Part shown: positions 51,674 through 61,742 of the stretch, in pieces
Layout of the letters: each line of letters starts with the position of its first letter
Position numbering within the stretch: the first letter of the stretch is position 1
Source: Solitalea longa
Lineage (GTDB): Bacteria; Bacteroidota; Bacteroidia; Sphingobacteriales; Sphingobacteriaceae
Length of the DNA stretch: 64,000 bases
Direction of reading: 5' to 3'
NCBI RefSeq assembly: GCF_002920915.1
Contig: NZ_PQVF01000007.1
Span: 62,001-126,000, forward strand
Notes under the pieces: generated by a model
Seen by the model: only the letters and a program-made list of their open reading frames with translations
Told to the model about the DNA's origin: nothing
Database searches by the model: none
Made by a program: the position numbers and the translations under genes

Positions 51674-54600
51674 ATGAATGGAGAAAATTTACAATTAAAG
51701 AAAACATTACCGCGGAGTCGGCAACTCATTGTGTGGCTAACTTTGTTGCTTTTTATTTGTAATTCTTTGCCATCCTTCGCTTTTCAACCTAAAGCGCAGG
51801 TAACATTGAAAGCAAATAATATAAGCATTGGCAGAGTTCTCACCGAAGTTAAAAGGCAAACAGGGTTGATTCCTTTTTACAGCAATAAAGTGCTGAATGA
51901 TAAAGAGAAGATTTCTGTTAACTTTCAGCAGCTGGAAATTGAGAAGGCGATGGAAGCAATTTTGGCGGGAAAGAACCTTCAATATGAGGTGAGTGATAAA
52001 TACATCCTCATAAAAGCTGCAAGCGCGCCCTCGGCTTCATCGACTACATCATCACAACAAGTAGTTAATAGCGATATTACCGGTAAGGTAATTGACGAAA
52101 AAGGAGCGCCACTAGCGGGAGTTAATGTGGTAGTTGTAGGTACTAACCTTGCAACTCAAACCGACGGAGATGGTCAGTTTACCTTAAAGAATGTAAAAGA
52201 AAATGCGATCCTTACTTTTTCATTTATTGGTTATCGCAGCTTACAGTTAACGGCGAAAGCTAAAATGAAGGTAAAGCTTGAACCTACTGAACTTAACCTC
52301 AAAGAAGTAGTTTATACCGGTATGGGTATTAACCGTGATGCAAAAACGTTTACGGGTGCTACAGCTACTTATACCGGTGAACAATTAAAGGCCATCGGGA
52401 ACAGTAATATAATTCAAAGCTTAAAAGCATTAGATCCTGCTTTTATCGTTGTTGAAAATAATTTAAAAGGATCGGATCCGAACAGCACACCGGTAATTGA
52501 AATTCGCGGTAAAACCGGGGCAGCAGGCTTGACTTTACAAGATCAATATGGCACTGATCCCAATCAGCCATTATTCATTTTAGATGGTTTTGAAACCAAA
52601 CTTCAAACCATTATTGATTTGGATATGAACCGTATACAATCTGTTGTAATCCTTAAAGATGCGGCTTCTACGGCTTTATATGGATCAAAAGCGTCCAATG
52701 GTGTTGTGGTGGTTGAAACAATAAAACCTAAAGAAGGTAAACTCCGATTTTCCTATAACAATGACTTTAAGGTAGAAGCACCTGATTTGACCGTCTATAA
52801 TTTAATGAATTCAACTGAAAAACTTGAGTTCGAAAAGCTTTCAGGAAGATATACAGCTAATCCTGGCGTTCCTGAAGATCAGATTGGTTTGGATCAATCG
52901 TACAGTACCCACCTTACCGCGGTTCAGCAAGGGGTAAATACGTATTGGTTAAACGAACCTGTTCGTATTGGGTATACTAAAAATAATTCAGTTTCAGTGA
53001 GCGGTGGCGATCAAAATCTTCAATATGGTGTTGGTTTTAATTACAGACAGCAAGACGGTGTAATGAAAGGATCGAATCGTAATGGCTGGGGCGGAAATAT
53101 GAATTTAGCTTATCGCAAGTCAAAGTTATCTATTACCAATAACTTTTCAGTAAGCGGTACTTCTCAAGCTGCTTCACCTTACGGTAGTTTCGGGACCTGG
53201 GCAAATCAAAATCCTTATTATAAAAAGGATCCGGACGCCAAATGGCTTGAGCAAACCAGAGCCCCTGCTTTAAATTCGACTTTCATTCTTCCACTGAACG
53301 TTCCAAATCCTATATATAATGCTACGGTAGGCTCATTTAATACAGGCACAGGTTTAGATCTTACAAACAGTACGAATGTTAAGATTGAATTATTGCCGGA
53401 ATTACGCTTAGACGGAGGTTTTCAAATTGCTAAAAGCGAGGGTTCTACTACTGTATTTACCTCTCCTGACAATACAATATATGAAAATACTGATTTTACT
53501 CTCAAAGGAAAGTATACAGATGGTAAATCAGAAGGCCTTTCATATACAGGGAATGCATTATTAAGTTTTGGAAAAGTTTTAGGTAAGCATTCTATTACTG
53601 CCAATGCCCGTTCTGAATTTTCTCACCGTTTTAACAGCTCTTTGGGTAACACTTATGTTGGTTTCCCAGTTGGATCTAACGGAAACCCTCGATTTGCTTT
53701 TAGCTATGATGGTGTAGCTTCAGGTATAGGTAAACCATCAGCCTCACAAACGGTATATCGAACAGCTAACGCATTGGTATCTGCTAACTATTCTTATGAT
53801 AGACGATATCTTTTTGATGCATCCTATCGTTTAGATGGTTCAACCTCCTATGGTACCAACAATAGGATGGCGCCTTATTATTCAACTGGTATTGGATGGA
53901 ATCTTTCCGGTGAAAAGTTCATGCAAGGTATTTCCTGGATAGATAATTTAAAATTCAGTTCAAATATTGGAGTTACGGGTAATCAAAACTTTGGAAGTGT
54001 AGCTTCATCCTCTGTTTATACATATACCTCAAGCTATAACAAATTTGGACAGGCATTATTTTTAACTTCGGTTGCAAACCCTGACATTAAAGCACAAAAG
54101 ACCCTTCAGCTGAGTAACAGTATTAATTTCAGTTTGTTCAATAAAAAGTTGAGTGGCTATTTTCAGTTTTATAATAAGTTCACAAACAATATTGTTGTTA
54201 GTATTGACAATGCTTCTTCAACAGGTTTTACTAGTCACCAGGAAAATTTAGGAAATCTTACAACGAAAGGTTTTGAGATGAGGCTTGCCTATAATGTTAT
54301 CCAGAACATTAAGAGCGGAATTAATTGGACGATCAGTGCAACTGCAAGCCATACCACAAGCGCATACGGTGGGTTTGGAAACTCATTGTCTAGATTAAAT
54401 GCTACTCAAGAGGCAAATAAAACTTATATGCGCTTCCAGGATGGAAACAGTCCATCGGCTATCTGGGCTGCAAGGTCTTTGGGTATTGATCCTGCAACAG
54501 GCCGTGAAATGTTCCTAATGCCAAACGGGGATTATACTTTCGAATATAATTATGCAGCTACCCAGGTTATTGGCAATACAGATCCACTTATTCAAGGTAT

Positions 54601-55045
54601 CATTACTAACTCTATCAGAATCAAAGGCTTCAATGTTAACATGTCTATGAGATATAGTCAAGGGGCAGATATCATCAATACAGCCTTATTTAATAAAGTT
54701 GAAAACATTTCGTATGCTCAACTTTCTTTAAACCAGGATAAAAGAGCCCTTTATGAACGTTGGCAAAAACCGGGTGATATAGCACAGTTTAAAGGAATTT
54801 CATTAACAGATGCAACTCAAATGTCGTCGCGATTTGTACAGCGGGAAAATGTTTTTTCGTTCGAATCGATCAGTGTGGGTTATACCTTCGAAAAGGCAAA
54901 GTGGGTTAAGAGCATGGGTATGAATGGTTTGAATTTTTCTGCTTATACCAATGATATCTTGAGAATTTCTACCGTTAAACGTGAAAGAGGTATAGATTAT
55001 CCGTTTGCCCGTTCAGTTTCATTCAGTTTAAGGGCCTCATTCTAA
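51674..55045 (+). CDS. SusC/RagA-type TonB-dependent transducer with STN domain
   Basis: A 1123-aa protein. The signal peptide is within residues 1-37 ('LLLFICNSLPSFAFQ'). The STN domain is at about 42-115 ('NISIGRVLTEVKRQTGLIPF', 'ISVNFQQLEIEKAMEAI'), then a carboxypeptidase-regulatory-like domain at about 135-210 ('GKVIDEKGAPLAGVNVVVVG'), the plug ('IEIRGKTG', 'VILKDAASTALYGSKASNGV') and the barrel, ending in Phe. The STN domain contacts FecR in the periplasm, so this transporter also signals. SusD follows after 12 bp. Confidence 0.95.
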   Translation: MNGENLQLKKTLPRSRQLIVWLTLLLFICNSLPSFAFQPKAQVTLKANNISIGRVLTEVKRQTGLIPFYSNKVLNDKEKISVNFQQLEIEKAMEAILAGKNLQYEVSDKYILIKAASAPSASSTTSSQQVVNSDITGKVIDEKGAPLAGVNVVVVGTNLATQTDGDGQFTLKNVKENAILTFSFIGYRSLQLTAKAKMKVKLEPTELNLKEVVYTGMGINRDAKTFTGATATYTGEQLKAIGNSNIIQSLKALDPAFIVVENNLKGSDPNSTPVIEIRGKTGAAGLTLQDQYGTDPNQPLFILDGFETKLQTIIDLDMNRIQSVVILKDAASTALYGSKASNGVVVVETIKPKEGKLRFSYNNDFKVEAPDLTVYNLMNSTEKLEFEKLSGRYTANPGVPEDQIGLDQSYSTHLTAVQQGVNTYWLNEPVRIGYTKNNSVSVSGGDQNLQYGVGFNYRQQDGVMKGSNRNGWGGNMNLAYRKSKLSITNNFSVSGTSQAASPYGSFGTWANQNPYYKKDPDAKWLEQTRAPALNSTFILPLNVPNPIYNATVGSFNTGTGLDLTNSTNVKIELLPELRLDGGFQIAKSEGSTTVFTSPDNTIYENTDFTLKGKYTDGKSEGLSYTGNALLSFGKVLGKHSITANARSEFSHRFNSSLGNTYVGFPVGSNGNPRFAFSYDGVASGIGKPSASQTVYRTANALVSANYSYDRRYLFDASYRLDGSTSYGTNNRMAPYYSTGIGWNLSGEKFMQGISWIDNLKFSSNIGVTGNQNFGSVASSSVYTYTSSYNKFGQALFLTSVANPDIKAQKTLQLSNSINFSLFNKKLSGYFQFYNKFTNNIVVSIDNASSTGFTSHQENLGNLTTKGFEMRLAYNVIQNIKSGINWTISATASHTTSAYGGFGNSLSRLNATQEANKTYMRFQDGNSPSAIWAARSLGIDPATGREMFLMPNGDYTFEYNYAATQVIGNTDPLIQGIITNSIRIKGFNVNMSMRYSQGADIINTALFNKVENISYAQLSLNQDKRALYERWQKPGDIAQFKGISLTDATQMSSRFVQRENVFSFESISVGYTFEKAKWVKSMGMNGLNFSAYTNDILRISTVKRERGIDYPFARSVSFSLRASF

Positions 55046-55057
55046 AATCTAGGAATA

Positions 55058-56515
55058 ATGAAAAGAAATTATATAAACTTAATACTATCGGTTGCAACAT
55101 TATTGGGCTTGGCTTCTTGTACAGATTTTTTGGATGTGAAGCCTGAAGACAAGATGTTGGAAGAAACTGTTTTTGCTAATAAACAAGGGGTAAACCTGGC
55201 TTTAAATGGCTTGTATGTCAAAATGGCCGGCGCTAACTTATATGGGGAGAACCTGACATTAAGTACTGTGGAGGTGTTGGGGCAGCGATATAACCTCAGC
55301 AGCCTAAATGGAACTTTTTATTCAGCCTCACAATATAATTGGGCTGAAAGTCCAGTGTCGGGTAGAATGAGTAATGTGTGGGGCGACGCCTACTCTACTA
55401 TTATGAACATCAATCGCTTTTTACAAAACCTGGAGGCTAATCCCGGCATTATAGATGCGAAAACGGATTCGATTTATAGAGGAGAGGCTATAGCCATGCG
55501 TGCTATGCTGCATTTTGACGTGCTGCGCTTATTTGGCCCGAGGTATAGTACCGCTGATTCGACACAAATTTCTATCCCCTATTATGATAAACTAGAAAAT
55601 GTCGCGAGACCTTTACTGCCAGCTAATGAGGTAATGAAAAATATTGTAGCAGATCTGAATCATGCTGAAAAATTATTAGTGAATGACCCGGTAATAACCC
55701 TAGGTGTAAGGTCGACTACTACTAGTACTGATGCTATGATGAATAGAAATTACCGCTTCAATTATTTTGCGGTTAAAGCCTTACAAGCCAGGGTGAATTT
55801 ATACAGAGGAGATAAAGCCATTGCTTTGGCAGCGGCTAAGGCTGTTATTGATAACGCTTCAAAATTTCCCTGGACAACACTGGCAAACAGCAATGAAAAA
55901 GTAAATCCCGACCGAATTTTCAGTACAGAGATGATTTTGGGTGCATATACTACTGCACTCTATACCGAACATAACATCTTGTTTCTAGAATCATTGGAGG
56001 ATAACGTAATCCTTTCGCCGACTGATAAACTTTTGAAAAGTGTGTTTGAGGTAGATCCTACTACAGGTGCAGGGGTAGGGGGAAATGATTATAGATTTAA
56101 GTTGAATTGGGATGTGCCTTCTGCTACCTCTACTAAAACCTATCGTACATTTAATAAATATGCTGATATAACGAGAAAGACCTTTGGTTTTAGAAACACT
56201 ATTCCATTGTTAAAGATCTCTGAAATGTACTATATCGCAGCTGAGTGTGAACCGGATCAAAATCAGGCGCTGAATTACTTAATGACAGTACGAACCAATA
56301 GAGGATTAGATCCCCTTACCTCAGTTCCTAATTTACAGAATGAAATATTTAAAGAATATCAAAAGGAATTTTTTGGAGAGGGTCAGTTGTTCTTCTATTA
56401 TAAAAGAACAAATGCTGCTACTATCCCATCTGGTGTTGATGGTGCTCCGGCAATTAAAATGGATGCAAGCAAATATGTAGTTCCACTTCCACAATCTGAA
56501 TCTCAATTTCATTAA
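55058..56515 (+). CDS. SusD/RagB-type nutrient-binding lipoprotein
   Basis: A 485-aa lipoprotein with lipobox Cys21 in 'LGLASCTDF'. The N-terminal 'DFLDVKPEDKMLEETVFANK' is the classic SusD start. The helical core contains 'YRGEAIAMRAMLHFDVLRLF' and 'AVKALQARVNLYRGDKAIAL'. The C-terminus has the shorter RagB-like block 'IFKEYQKEFFGEGQLFFYYK'. It forms the surface lid for the SusC encoded 12 bp upstream. DUF4843 follows after 12 bp, so this is one operon. Confidence 0.94.
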   Translation: MKRNYINLILSVATLLGLASCTDFLDVKPEDKMLEETVFANKQGVNLALNGLYVKMAGANLYGENLTLSTVEVLGQRYNLSSLNGTFYSASQYNWAESPVSGRMSNVWGDAYSTIMNINRFLQNLEANPGIIDAKTDSIYRGEAIAMRAMLHFDVLRLFGPRYSTADSTQISIPYYDKLENVARPLLPANEVMKNIVADLNHAEKLLVNDPVITLGVRSTTTSTDAMMNRNYRFNYFAVKALQARVNLYRGDKAIALAAAKAVIDNASKFPWTTLANSNEKVNPDRIFSTEMILGAYTTALYTEHNILFLESLEDNVILSPTDKLLKSVFEVDPTTGAGVGGNDYRFKLNWDVPSATSTKTYRTFNKYADITRKTFGFRNTIPLLKISEMYYIAAECEPDQNQALNYLMTVRTNRGLDPLTSVPNLQNEIFKEYQKEFFGEGQLFFYYKRTNAATIPSGVDGAPAIKMDASKYVVPLPQSESQFH

Positions 56516-56527
56516 TCGTATTAAATC

Positions 56528-57283
56528 ATGAAGAAATTATTATATCAACTTAGTGCTTTATTGTTCGTTGGCTCATTGATCTCTTGTGAAAAGGGTTTAA
56601 TGACCTATGAAGGAGAGAATAATATTTATTTTGCTGAAGCAGGTGGTGCAATAGACACCAGGCTTGCGAAGGATTCCACTGCAGTATCTTTTGCCCCGGT
56701 AATAAATACCGATTCTGTTGTAAAGGTGGTAGTATCAACGGTAGGTGCTCCGGTTAGTTACGATCGGGAGTATAAACTGGAAATCGACCCAAGTTCAACG
56801 GCTCTTTTAGGAACCCATTTTGAATTTCCAGCAGATAAAAAATTTGTCATAAAGAAGAATGTCATTAACGACACGATTCCCGTAAGATTGATTCGCACTC
56901 CTGATATGTTAAATAAGGAGTTAAACATCATCTTTAATTTAGTGCCTAACGAGAACTTTAATACCTTATTTAAACAGCGCTTGAATTCATCAAAAAAGGT
57001 AGTAAGCTGTATTACTAAAAAGTTCATGGTTACCGATGCTCTGCTGAAGCCAAAGGCTTGGAATGTCAATTTCTTAGGTAATTTCACCAGAACGAAATTG
57101 TTTTTGGTCTGTCAAATTTGCGGTACAACTCCACTATACATGGATACAATGTCACCAGGAGAAGGCTTGTTTTATGGCAGATTTACACAACGCTACCTGA
57201 ATGAGCAAAAAGCCAAGGTGCCGAGTAATATTATTTTAGATGAAGATGGTACGGCAATGAAAATGGGAAACAACGCTCAGTAA
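56528..57283 (+). CDS. DUF4843 domain lipoprotein
   Basis: A 251-aa lipoprotein (Cys20 in 'LISCEKGLM'). It carries the DUF4843 pattern 'NNIYFAEAGG', 'SYDREYKLEIDPSSTALLGT' and 'HFEFPADKKFVI'. DUF4843 proteins are usual companions of SusCD pairs, are probably surface-exposed, and may assist substrate binding. The last ~30 residues ('NIILDEDGTAMKMGNNAQ') are as expected for the family. It ends 29 bp before the PKD-like gene. Confidence 0.88.
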   Translation: MKKLLYQLSALLFVGSLISCEKGLMTYEGENNIYFAEAGGAIDTRLAKDSTAVSFAPVINTDSVVKVVVSTVGAPVSYDREYKLEIDPSSTALLGTHFEFPADKKFVIKKNVINDTIPVRLIRTPDMLNKELNIIFNLVPNENFNTLFKQRLNSSKKVVSCITKKFMVTDALLKPKAWNVNFLGNFTRTKLFLVCQICGTTPLYMDTMSPGEGLFYGRFTQRYLNEQKAKVPSNIILDEDGTAMKMGNNAQ

Positions 57284-57312
57284 TGGGAGTTTAGTTTTAA
57301 ATAAAAGAAAAC

Positions 57313-58836
57313 ATGAAAAAAATATATTCTTATTTATTAGCCGCTTCAATAGTTATTGCAAGCTCTTGCAAAAAGGATCTTGGTAACTATGAATATCATG
57401 ATATTAATAAGGTTACAGTTTCGAACATTAGCGAAACGGGTACAATTACTGCCGTTTTTGGAAAGCCATTGACCATTAAACCGGAGGTGTCTTATACAAT
57501 GGATACCAAGGGTGATCCTTCGCGATATAGTTATGAATGGACCTATTTTGATAGAACCGATGCAGGAAAAATTAAGGTATTAGCTACTACCAAAGATCTG
57601 GAGTTTGAAGGATTTCCATTAAAGGTGACTCAAGATCCTTATCAGTTTTATTATCGAATTACAGATAAAGAAACAGGAGTTCGGTTTGATCACCCTTTTA
57701 AATTAAATGTTAGAAATGAAATTAATGAAGGTTGGTTATTAATGACTGATGTTAATGGGAATGCGCAGTTAGATTTGATTTCTCTTAATCTGGATAATAC
57801 TACGTTTACTCCCATTAATGACTTATTGGCTAAAACAGGTTCCGATTTAAAATTAAAAGGTAAACCCTTAATGGTATATTCCTATGATACGGGTACTCCT
57901 TTTGTGGCCCCTGGCATTAACCTGCCTTATGGTATTTATGTTGGAACCGATCATGAAACGAATCGAATTCAACCGGACAATTTCAGCTACTCAAGCAATT
58001 ACAATATTGAAAATGAGGTGTTTGGTTATGCTTCTCCTGAAAATTTTCATTATGATGTATTAAGAAAAAGCGGGCTAAATGGGCGTGCATACATGATTGC
58101 CAACGGGGATCTTTTTCTTTATGACAAAACGTATGGGGTTAGATTCAGTACACCTCTTAATTATTTAAATGGAAAGTTATTTAAAATAGCTCCATTTATA
58201 CCCATAAATGAAAATGACGGCAATGGAACTTGTGTTGTATTTGATGTGGAAAATAAACGTTTTGTAAAGCATTCAATCTCTACAAATGCTACTGTTTCAA
58301 CATTTACGGATCCGGTTGTAGCTTCTAGAAAATTCAGTTATAGTATTGGAATGGATCTTATCTACATGGACTATTATCTAAGTGCAAAGGAAGTAGTGGC
58401 TATTTTGAAAAATGCGTCTAATCAGTACTGGCTGGCTGCATTTCTTCCCGCTGGAACTCAAAATTATTACGATCAGATGACCGCTACAGATTTTGATAAG
58501 GCAGAACAAATTGCCATCAGCCCTGATTTGGGATACATATTTTATAACGTTGATGGAAAGGTGTATGAATATGATAGGGCGACAAAAAACACTAAACTGA
58601 TGTTAGATAAGGGTGCGGAAAAAATATCTGTTTTGAAGTTTCAGACATTTCATAAAACTACAAAATATAAAGACTATAATAAGTTAATCGTATGTAGTTA
58701 TGATCCGGCATTACCGGCCGACAAAAATGCTAAAATGGAAATGTTCACCGTTCCTACTGTTCATGGGGATTTAGTGTTGGATAAAACCTTTACCGGTTTT
58801 GGTAAGGTTGTAAGCTTGCACTACAGGGAGCGCTAA
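57313..58836 (+). CDS. PKD-like family lipoprotein
   Basis: A 507-aa lipoprotein (Cys19 in 'VIASSCKKDLG'). Residues ~30-140 form a PKD-like beta-sandwich ('VFGKPLTIKPEVSYTMD', 'YSYEWTYFDRTDAGKI', 'YQFYYRITDKETGVRF'). The rest is a long beta-rich region that may be a propeller ('EGWLLMTDVNGNAQLDLISL', 'IAISPDLGYIFYNVDGKVYE'). Such proteins follow DUF4843 genes in many peptide- or protein-linked SusCD loci. Likely a surface binding component. It ends at the terminator at 58847-58870. Confidence 0.88.
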   Translation: MKKIYSYLLAASIVIASSCKKDLGNYEYHDINKVTVSNISETGTITAVFGKPLTIKPEVSYTMDTKGDPSRYSYEWTYFDRTDAGKIKVLATTKDLEFEGFPLKVTQDPYQFYYRITDKETGVRFDHPFKLNVRNEINEGWLLMTDVNGNAQLDLISLNLDNTTFTPINDLLAKTGSDLKLKGKPLMVYSYDTGTPFVAPGINLPYGIYVGTDHETNRIQPDNFSYSSNYNIENEVFGYASPENFHYDVLRKSGLNGRAYMIANGDLFLYDKTYGVRFSTPLNYLNGKLFKIAPFIPINENDGNGTCVVFDVENKRFVKHSISTNATVSTFTDPVVASRKFSYSIGMDLIYMDYYLSAKEVVAILKNASNQYWLAAFLPAGTQNYYDQMTATDFDKAEQIAISPDLGYIFYNVDGKVYEYDRATKNTKLMLDKGAEKISVLKFQTFHKTTKYKDYNKLIVCSYDPALPADKNAKMEMFTVPTVHGDLVLDKTFTGFGKVVSLHYRER

Positions 58837-58846
58837 AAAATCTAAT

Positions 58847-58876
58847 GCCGGAAGTTTCTCGACTTCCGGCTTCTTT
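58847..58876 (+). terminator. Rho-independent terminator after the PKD-like gene
   Basis: GCCGGAAGT (58847-58855) pairs with ACTTCCGGC (58862-58870), then TTCTTT. Only 30 bp separate it from the first TlpA gene, so it may partly uncouple the SusCD part from the redox part. Confidence 0.85.
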
Positions 58877-58900
58877 ATACCAATTGATAAAAAAACATTA

Positions 58901-60262
58901 ATGAAGAAGTTTTTGGTTTATGCCGCATTATTTTGCGGATTGGGTAGCTCTATCCCTGTTTTAGCAGATCCAGGCGCTAAAACAATAATTAAGGGAGATG
59001 CTTTACAGGGGAGCGGGGTTAACGTATGGATTAAGAGTTCCTTCCCTACACTTCTGGCAAAGGCTACCGTTTCAAATGGTCATTTTGCATTGGAGGTTGA
59101 TTTAGCAAAGCCTGTTTTTTGTAACATGATGATCTCTGATCCGCGTTTCAAAGGAGGAATTGAAGTATTCTTAAATCCGGGCGATGAGCTTAGCCTTGCT
59201 GTAAAAGAGAATAAACTTGTTTTTAGTGGCAAGGGAGGTCAGTTAAACCAGTTTTTTGTTGACCTGACACACAAATACAACTATCAAAATTCACAATATA
59301 CGTTAAAACAGGTTTATACTAACCGGGTAAATGAGATCAATGCTTCAACTAACCCAGAGGTGGTAAGTAACCGGGAAATTTTATTAGGTTATACACAAGG
59401 TGAATATTTGGATAAGGTATTCGGTCCTTATATGGAATCTAAAGTGGTAGGTGAAACAGGGCTGATCAATAAAGTTAAATTCGATGATTTGGACCTTCAA
59501 TTAGAACCGGGAATCGTTAACTATTACAGCTGGTCTAAAACCATTTCCGAGCTCATGTTTGCCAAAATGGAAGCCGGTAAATTAAATGTTAAAAGATTAA
59601 ATACCTGGGTTGCCGACTTCGCCAAAGAAGTTAAAAACCAAAAATTAAGAGAAGATTATATCGTTGATCTATTAGATTATGCTGCATTGGAAAGCGATGT
59701 TTTCACTATCAATGAAGTAGCTAAAGAAGCGATGCCTTTAGTAAAAGACCCCACATCTATTTCTAAGATAAATGCCGCCCTTGCAAAAGCTGAAAAAGGA
59801 AAAAAGAATTTTATCAACGCATTGCCCGGTACTGATATGAGCGAATTTACCTTCGCGCGTCCTGATGGGAGTACCGTTGCTATTAGTGATTATAAGGGTA
59901 AATATATTTTCATGGATCTTTGGTCTACCTTCTGTCACCCATGTGTGGCTGAAATTCCTTTCGTTAAAAAACTGGAGCACGAAATGCAAGGTGAAGCCAT
60001 TGTATTCGTTTCTCTATCCGGCGATAATGATGCTGAATTGTGGAAGCAGTTTTTGACGAAACGTGATCTCAAGGGTGAGCAATTACTCATGAAGGAGGGA
60101 ATGAGAAAAAATCCGTTTTTCAATAAAGTAGGCTTAACGGGTATTCCTCGTTTTTTGATCATCGATAAAGAAGGAAAAATGGTAAATGCTAAATGCTGCC
60201 AGCGCCCTTCAAATCCCCTGCTAAAGATCTATTTAAAAGAATTATTAAGTAAGAAATCATAA
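58901..60262 (+). CDS. TlpA-like thioredoxin-fold protein 1 (CHPC)
   Basis: A 453-aa exported protein with signal peptide ending 'IPVLADPG'. An N-terminal beta-domain (about 28-115), like the DUF4369-type region seen before TlpA domains, and a helical linker precede the C-terminal thioredoxin fold (about 310-450). The active site is 'DLWSTFCHPCVAEIPFV', an unusual Cys-His-Pro-Cys, with the cis-Pro in 'VGLTGIPRFLII'. An extra pair in 'NAKCCQRPSNP' sits near the C-terminus. The stop overlaps the next start by 1 base. Confidence 0.9.
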   Translation: MKKFLVYAALFCGLGSSIPVLADPGAKTIIKGDALQGSGVNVWIKSSFPTLLAKATVSNGHFALEVDLAKPVFCNMMISDPRFKGGIEVFLNPGDELSLAVKENKLVFSGKGGQLNQFFVDLTHKYNYQNSQYTLKQVYTNRVNEINASTNPEVVSNREILLGYTQGEYLDKVFGPYMESKVVGETGLINKVKFDDLDLQLEPGIVNYYSWSKTISELMFAKMEAGKLNVKRLNTWVADFAKEVKNQKLREDYIVDLLDYAALESDVFTINEVAKEAMPLVKDPTSISKINAALAKAEKGKKNFINALPGTDMSEFTFARPDGSTVAISDYKGKYIFMDLWSTFCHPCVAEIPFVKKLEHEMQGEAIVFVSLSGDNDAELWKQFLTKRDLKGEQLLMKEGMRKNPFFNKVGLTGIPRFLIIDKEGKMVNAKCCQRPSNPLLKIYLKELLSKKS

Positions 60263-61608
60263 TGAAAAAAGTTTTAATACTTGCCGCGCTATTGCTGTCA
60301 AAAGTTTCATTTGCTCAGATGAGTGAAATTCGCGGGGTGGCAAAAAATACAAATGATAATGCAATCAACCTCTATAGCATTGAAGATGGTGACTTGAAAT
60401 TGGTAGCTAGTACAAAGTTATCTAAAGATGGGGCTTTTGGTTTTTTGTTTGATCCAGAGGCTGAAGGTTTCTTTGTTGTAGGTATTAATAAAGCAATGGA
60501 AGGCCAGTTTCCGATGTACTTTAAAAAGGGTGATAAAACCGAAATTGCTATTGATGGCAAATGGATGAAGTTTATCGGTAAACAGACTCCTGAAAATACC
60601 GTTCTTTCATCCTGGACCGATCTGACGCAGAATATAAGGGTAAAATCACTTTATTCTTTTGCATCGAGTACTTACGTAGACTTTTTCCCTGAATTTACGA
60701 AAGTTGCAGCTCAGGCGGATTCGTTCAGAAAAACGATTAAAACCAAGAATGCCAATTTTAATCGTTTAATGACTGCCATGACTACTTTCGATTTGGATTA
60801 TTATGCACTTAACTTTAAACAAACGCCTCGTAAAGTCCATCCCAAAGAGGAAGATCTGATTCCTTATTACAAAACCATTAAAAAGGAAAACTACCCTAAT
60901 GATGATATTTTGTCGATCATGTATGGTGAAAAGTTCATTAACCAATATTTGAATTATTCTGCTAAAGGGGATATGGATGCTAAAATGAATTTACTTGCTA
61001 CTGACCATCAAAAAGGCATTTATATTTTTAATAGAAACCTGGCATTTACAAAGAATTGGAATTACCGTAACTACGAGAATTTTGTAAAGAAATACGACCG
61101 CTATCTTCAAACATCTCCAGGTCTTCAGCAACAAGTAAAGGATTTGGGGCTGAAACTATATTTGAAGTCATCGGGTGGCCCGGGTAAAAATTTCAGCTTC
61201 CCTGATAAAGATGGCAAAATGGTTTCATTCAATGATTTTAAAGGCAAAGTGGTGTTGGTGGATGTTTGGGCAACCTGGTGTGCACCTTGTAAGCAAGAGC
61301 TTCCTTATTTGAAACAACTGGAAGAGGAGCTGCACGATAAAGATATTGCCTTTGTAAGTGTGACCATGGATAAGGAACAAGATAAGGACAAATGGTTGGC
61401 CATGATCAATGATATGAAAATGGGAGGCATTCAATTATTCGGTGGCCCTCAAAATGAATTACTGGATTTCTATCAAATCAAAACCATTCCGCGTTTTATG
61501 GTATTTGACCGTGAGGGAAAAATTGTGAATACAAATTCTGCGCGACCATCACAACCGGAATTAAAGGAACTATTGCTTAAAGAACTTTCAAAAGAACGAT
61601 CATTATAG
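60262..61608 (+). CDS. TlpA-like thioredoxin-fold protein 2 (CAPC)
   Basis: A 448-aa exported protein with signal peptide ending 'KVSFAQ'. It has the same layout as its neighbours: an N-terminal beta-domain ('EIRGVAKNTNDNAINLYSIE'), a long helical middle, then thioredoxin with 'VDVWATWCAPCKQELPYL' and 'IKTIPRFMVF'. It is most similar to protein 3 (61743-63122), sharing 'KKGDK', 'KFIGKQTPENTVLSSW' and the 'ARPSQPELKELLLKELS' end. TAATG overlap with protein 1 indicates translational coupling. A periplasmic thiol-disulfide role is probable. Confidence 0.92.
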   Translation: MKKVLILAALLLSKVSFAQMSEIRGVAKNTNDNAINLYSIEDGDLKLVASTKLSKDGAFGFLFDPEAEGFFVVGINKAMEGQFPMYFKKGDKTEIAIDGKWMKFIGKQTPENTVLSSWTDLTQNIRVKSLYSFASSTYVDFFPEFTKVAAQADSFRKTIKTKNANFNRLMTAMTTFDLDYYALNFKQTPRKVHPKEEDLIPYYKTIKKENYPNDDILSIMYGEKFINQYLNYSAKGDMDAKMNLLATDHQKGIYIFNRNLAFTKNWNYRNYENFVKKYDRYLQTSPGLQQQVKDLGLKLYLKSSGGPGKNFSFPDKDGKMVSFNDFKGKVVLVDVWATWCAPCKQELPYLKQLEEELHDKDIAFVSVTMDKEQDKDKWLAMINDMKMGGIQLFGGPQNELLDFYQIKTIPRFMVFDREGKIVNTNSARPSQPELKELLLKELSKERSL

Positions 61609-61742
61609 TGGACTAAGAGTTCATTCATAATGTCTGTTTGATCAGAATATTTTATTCATTATTTCAACTGCGGTCTTTGGGCCGCTGTTGTTTTTGCCAA
61701 TCAATATAAACCGAACCTGACCGCAGGTTAATAAAATAAAAT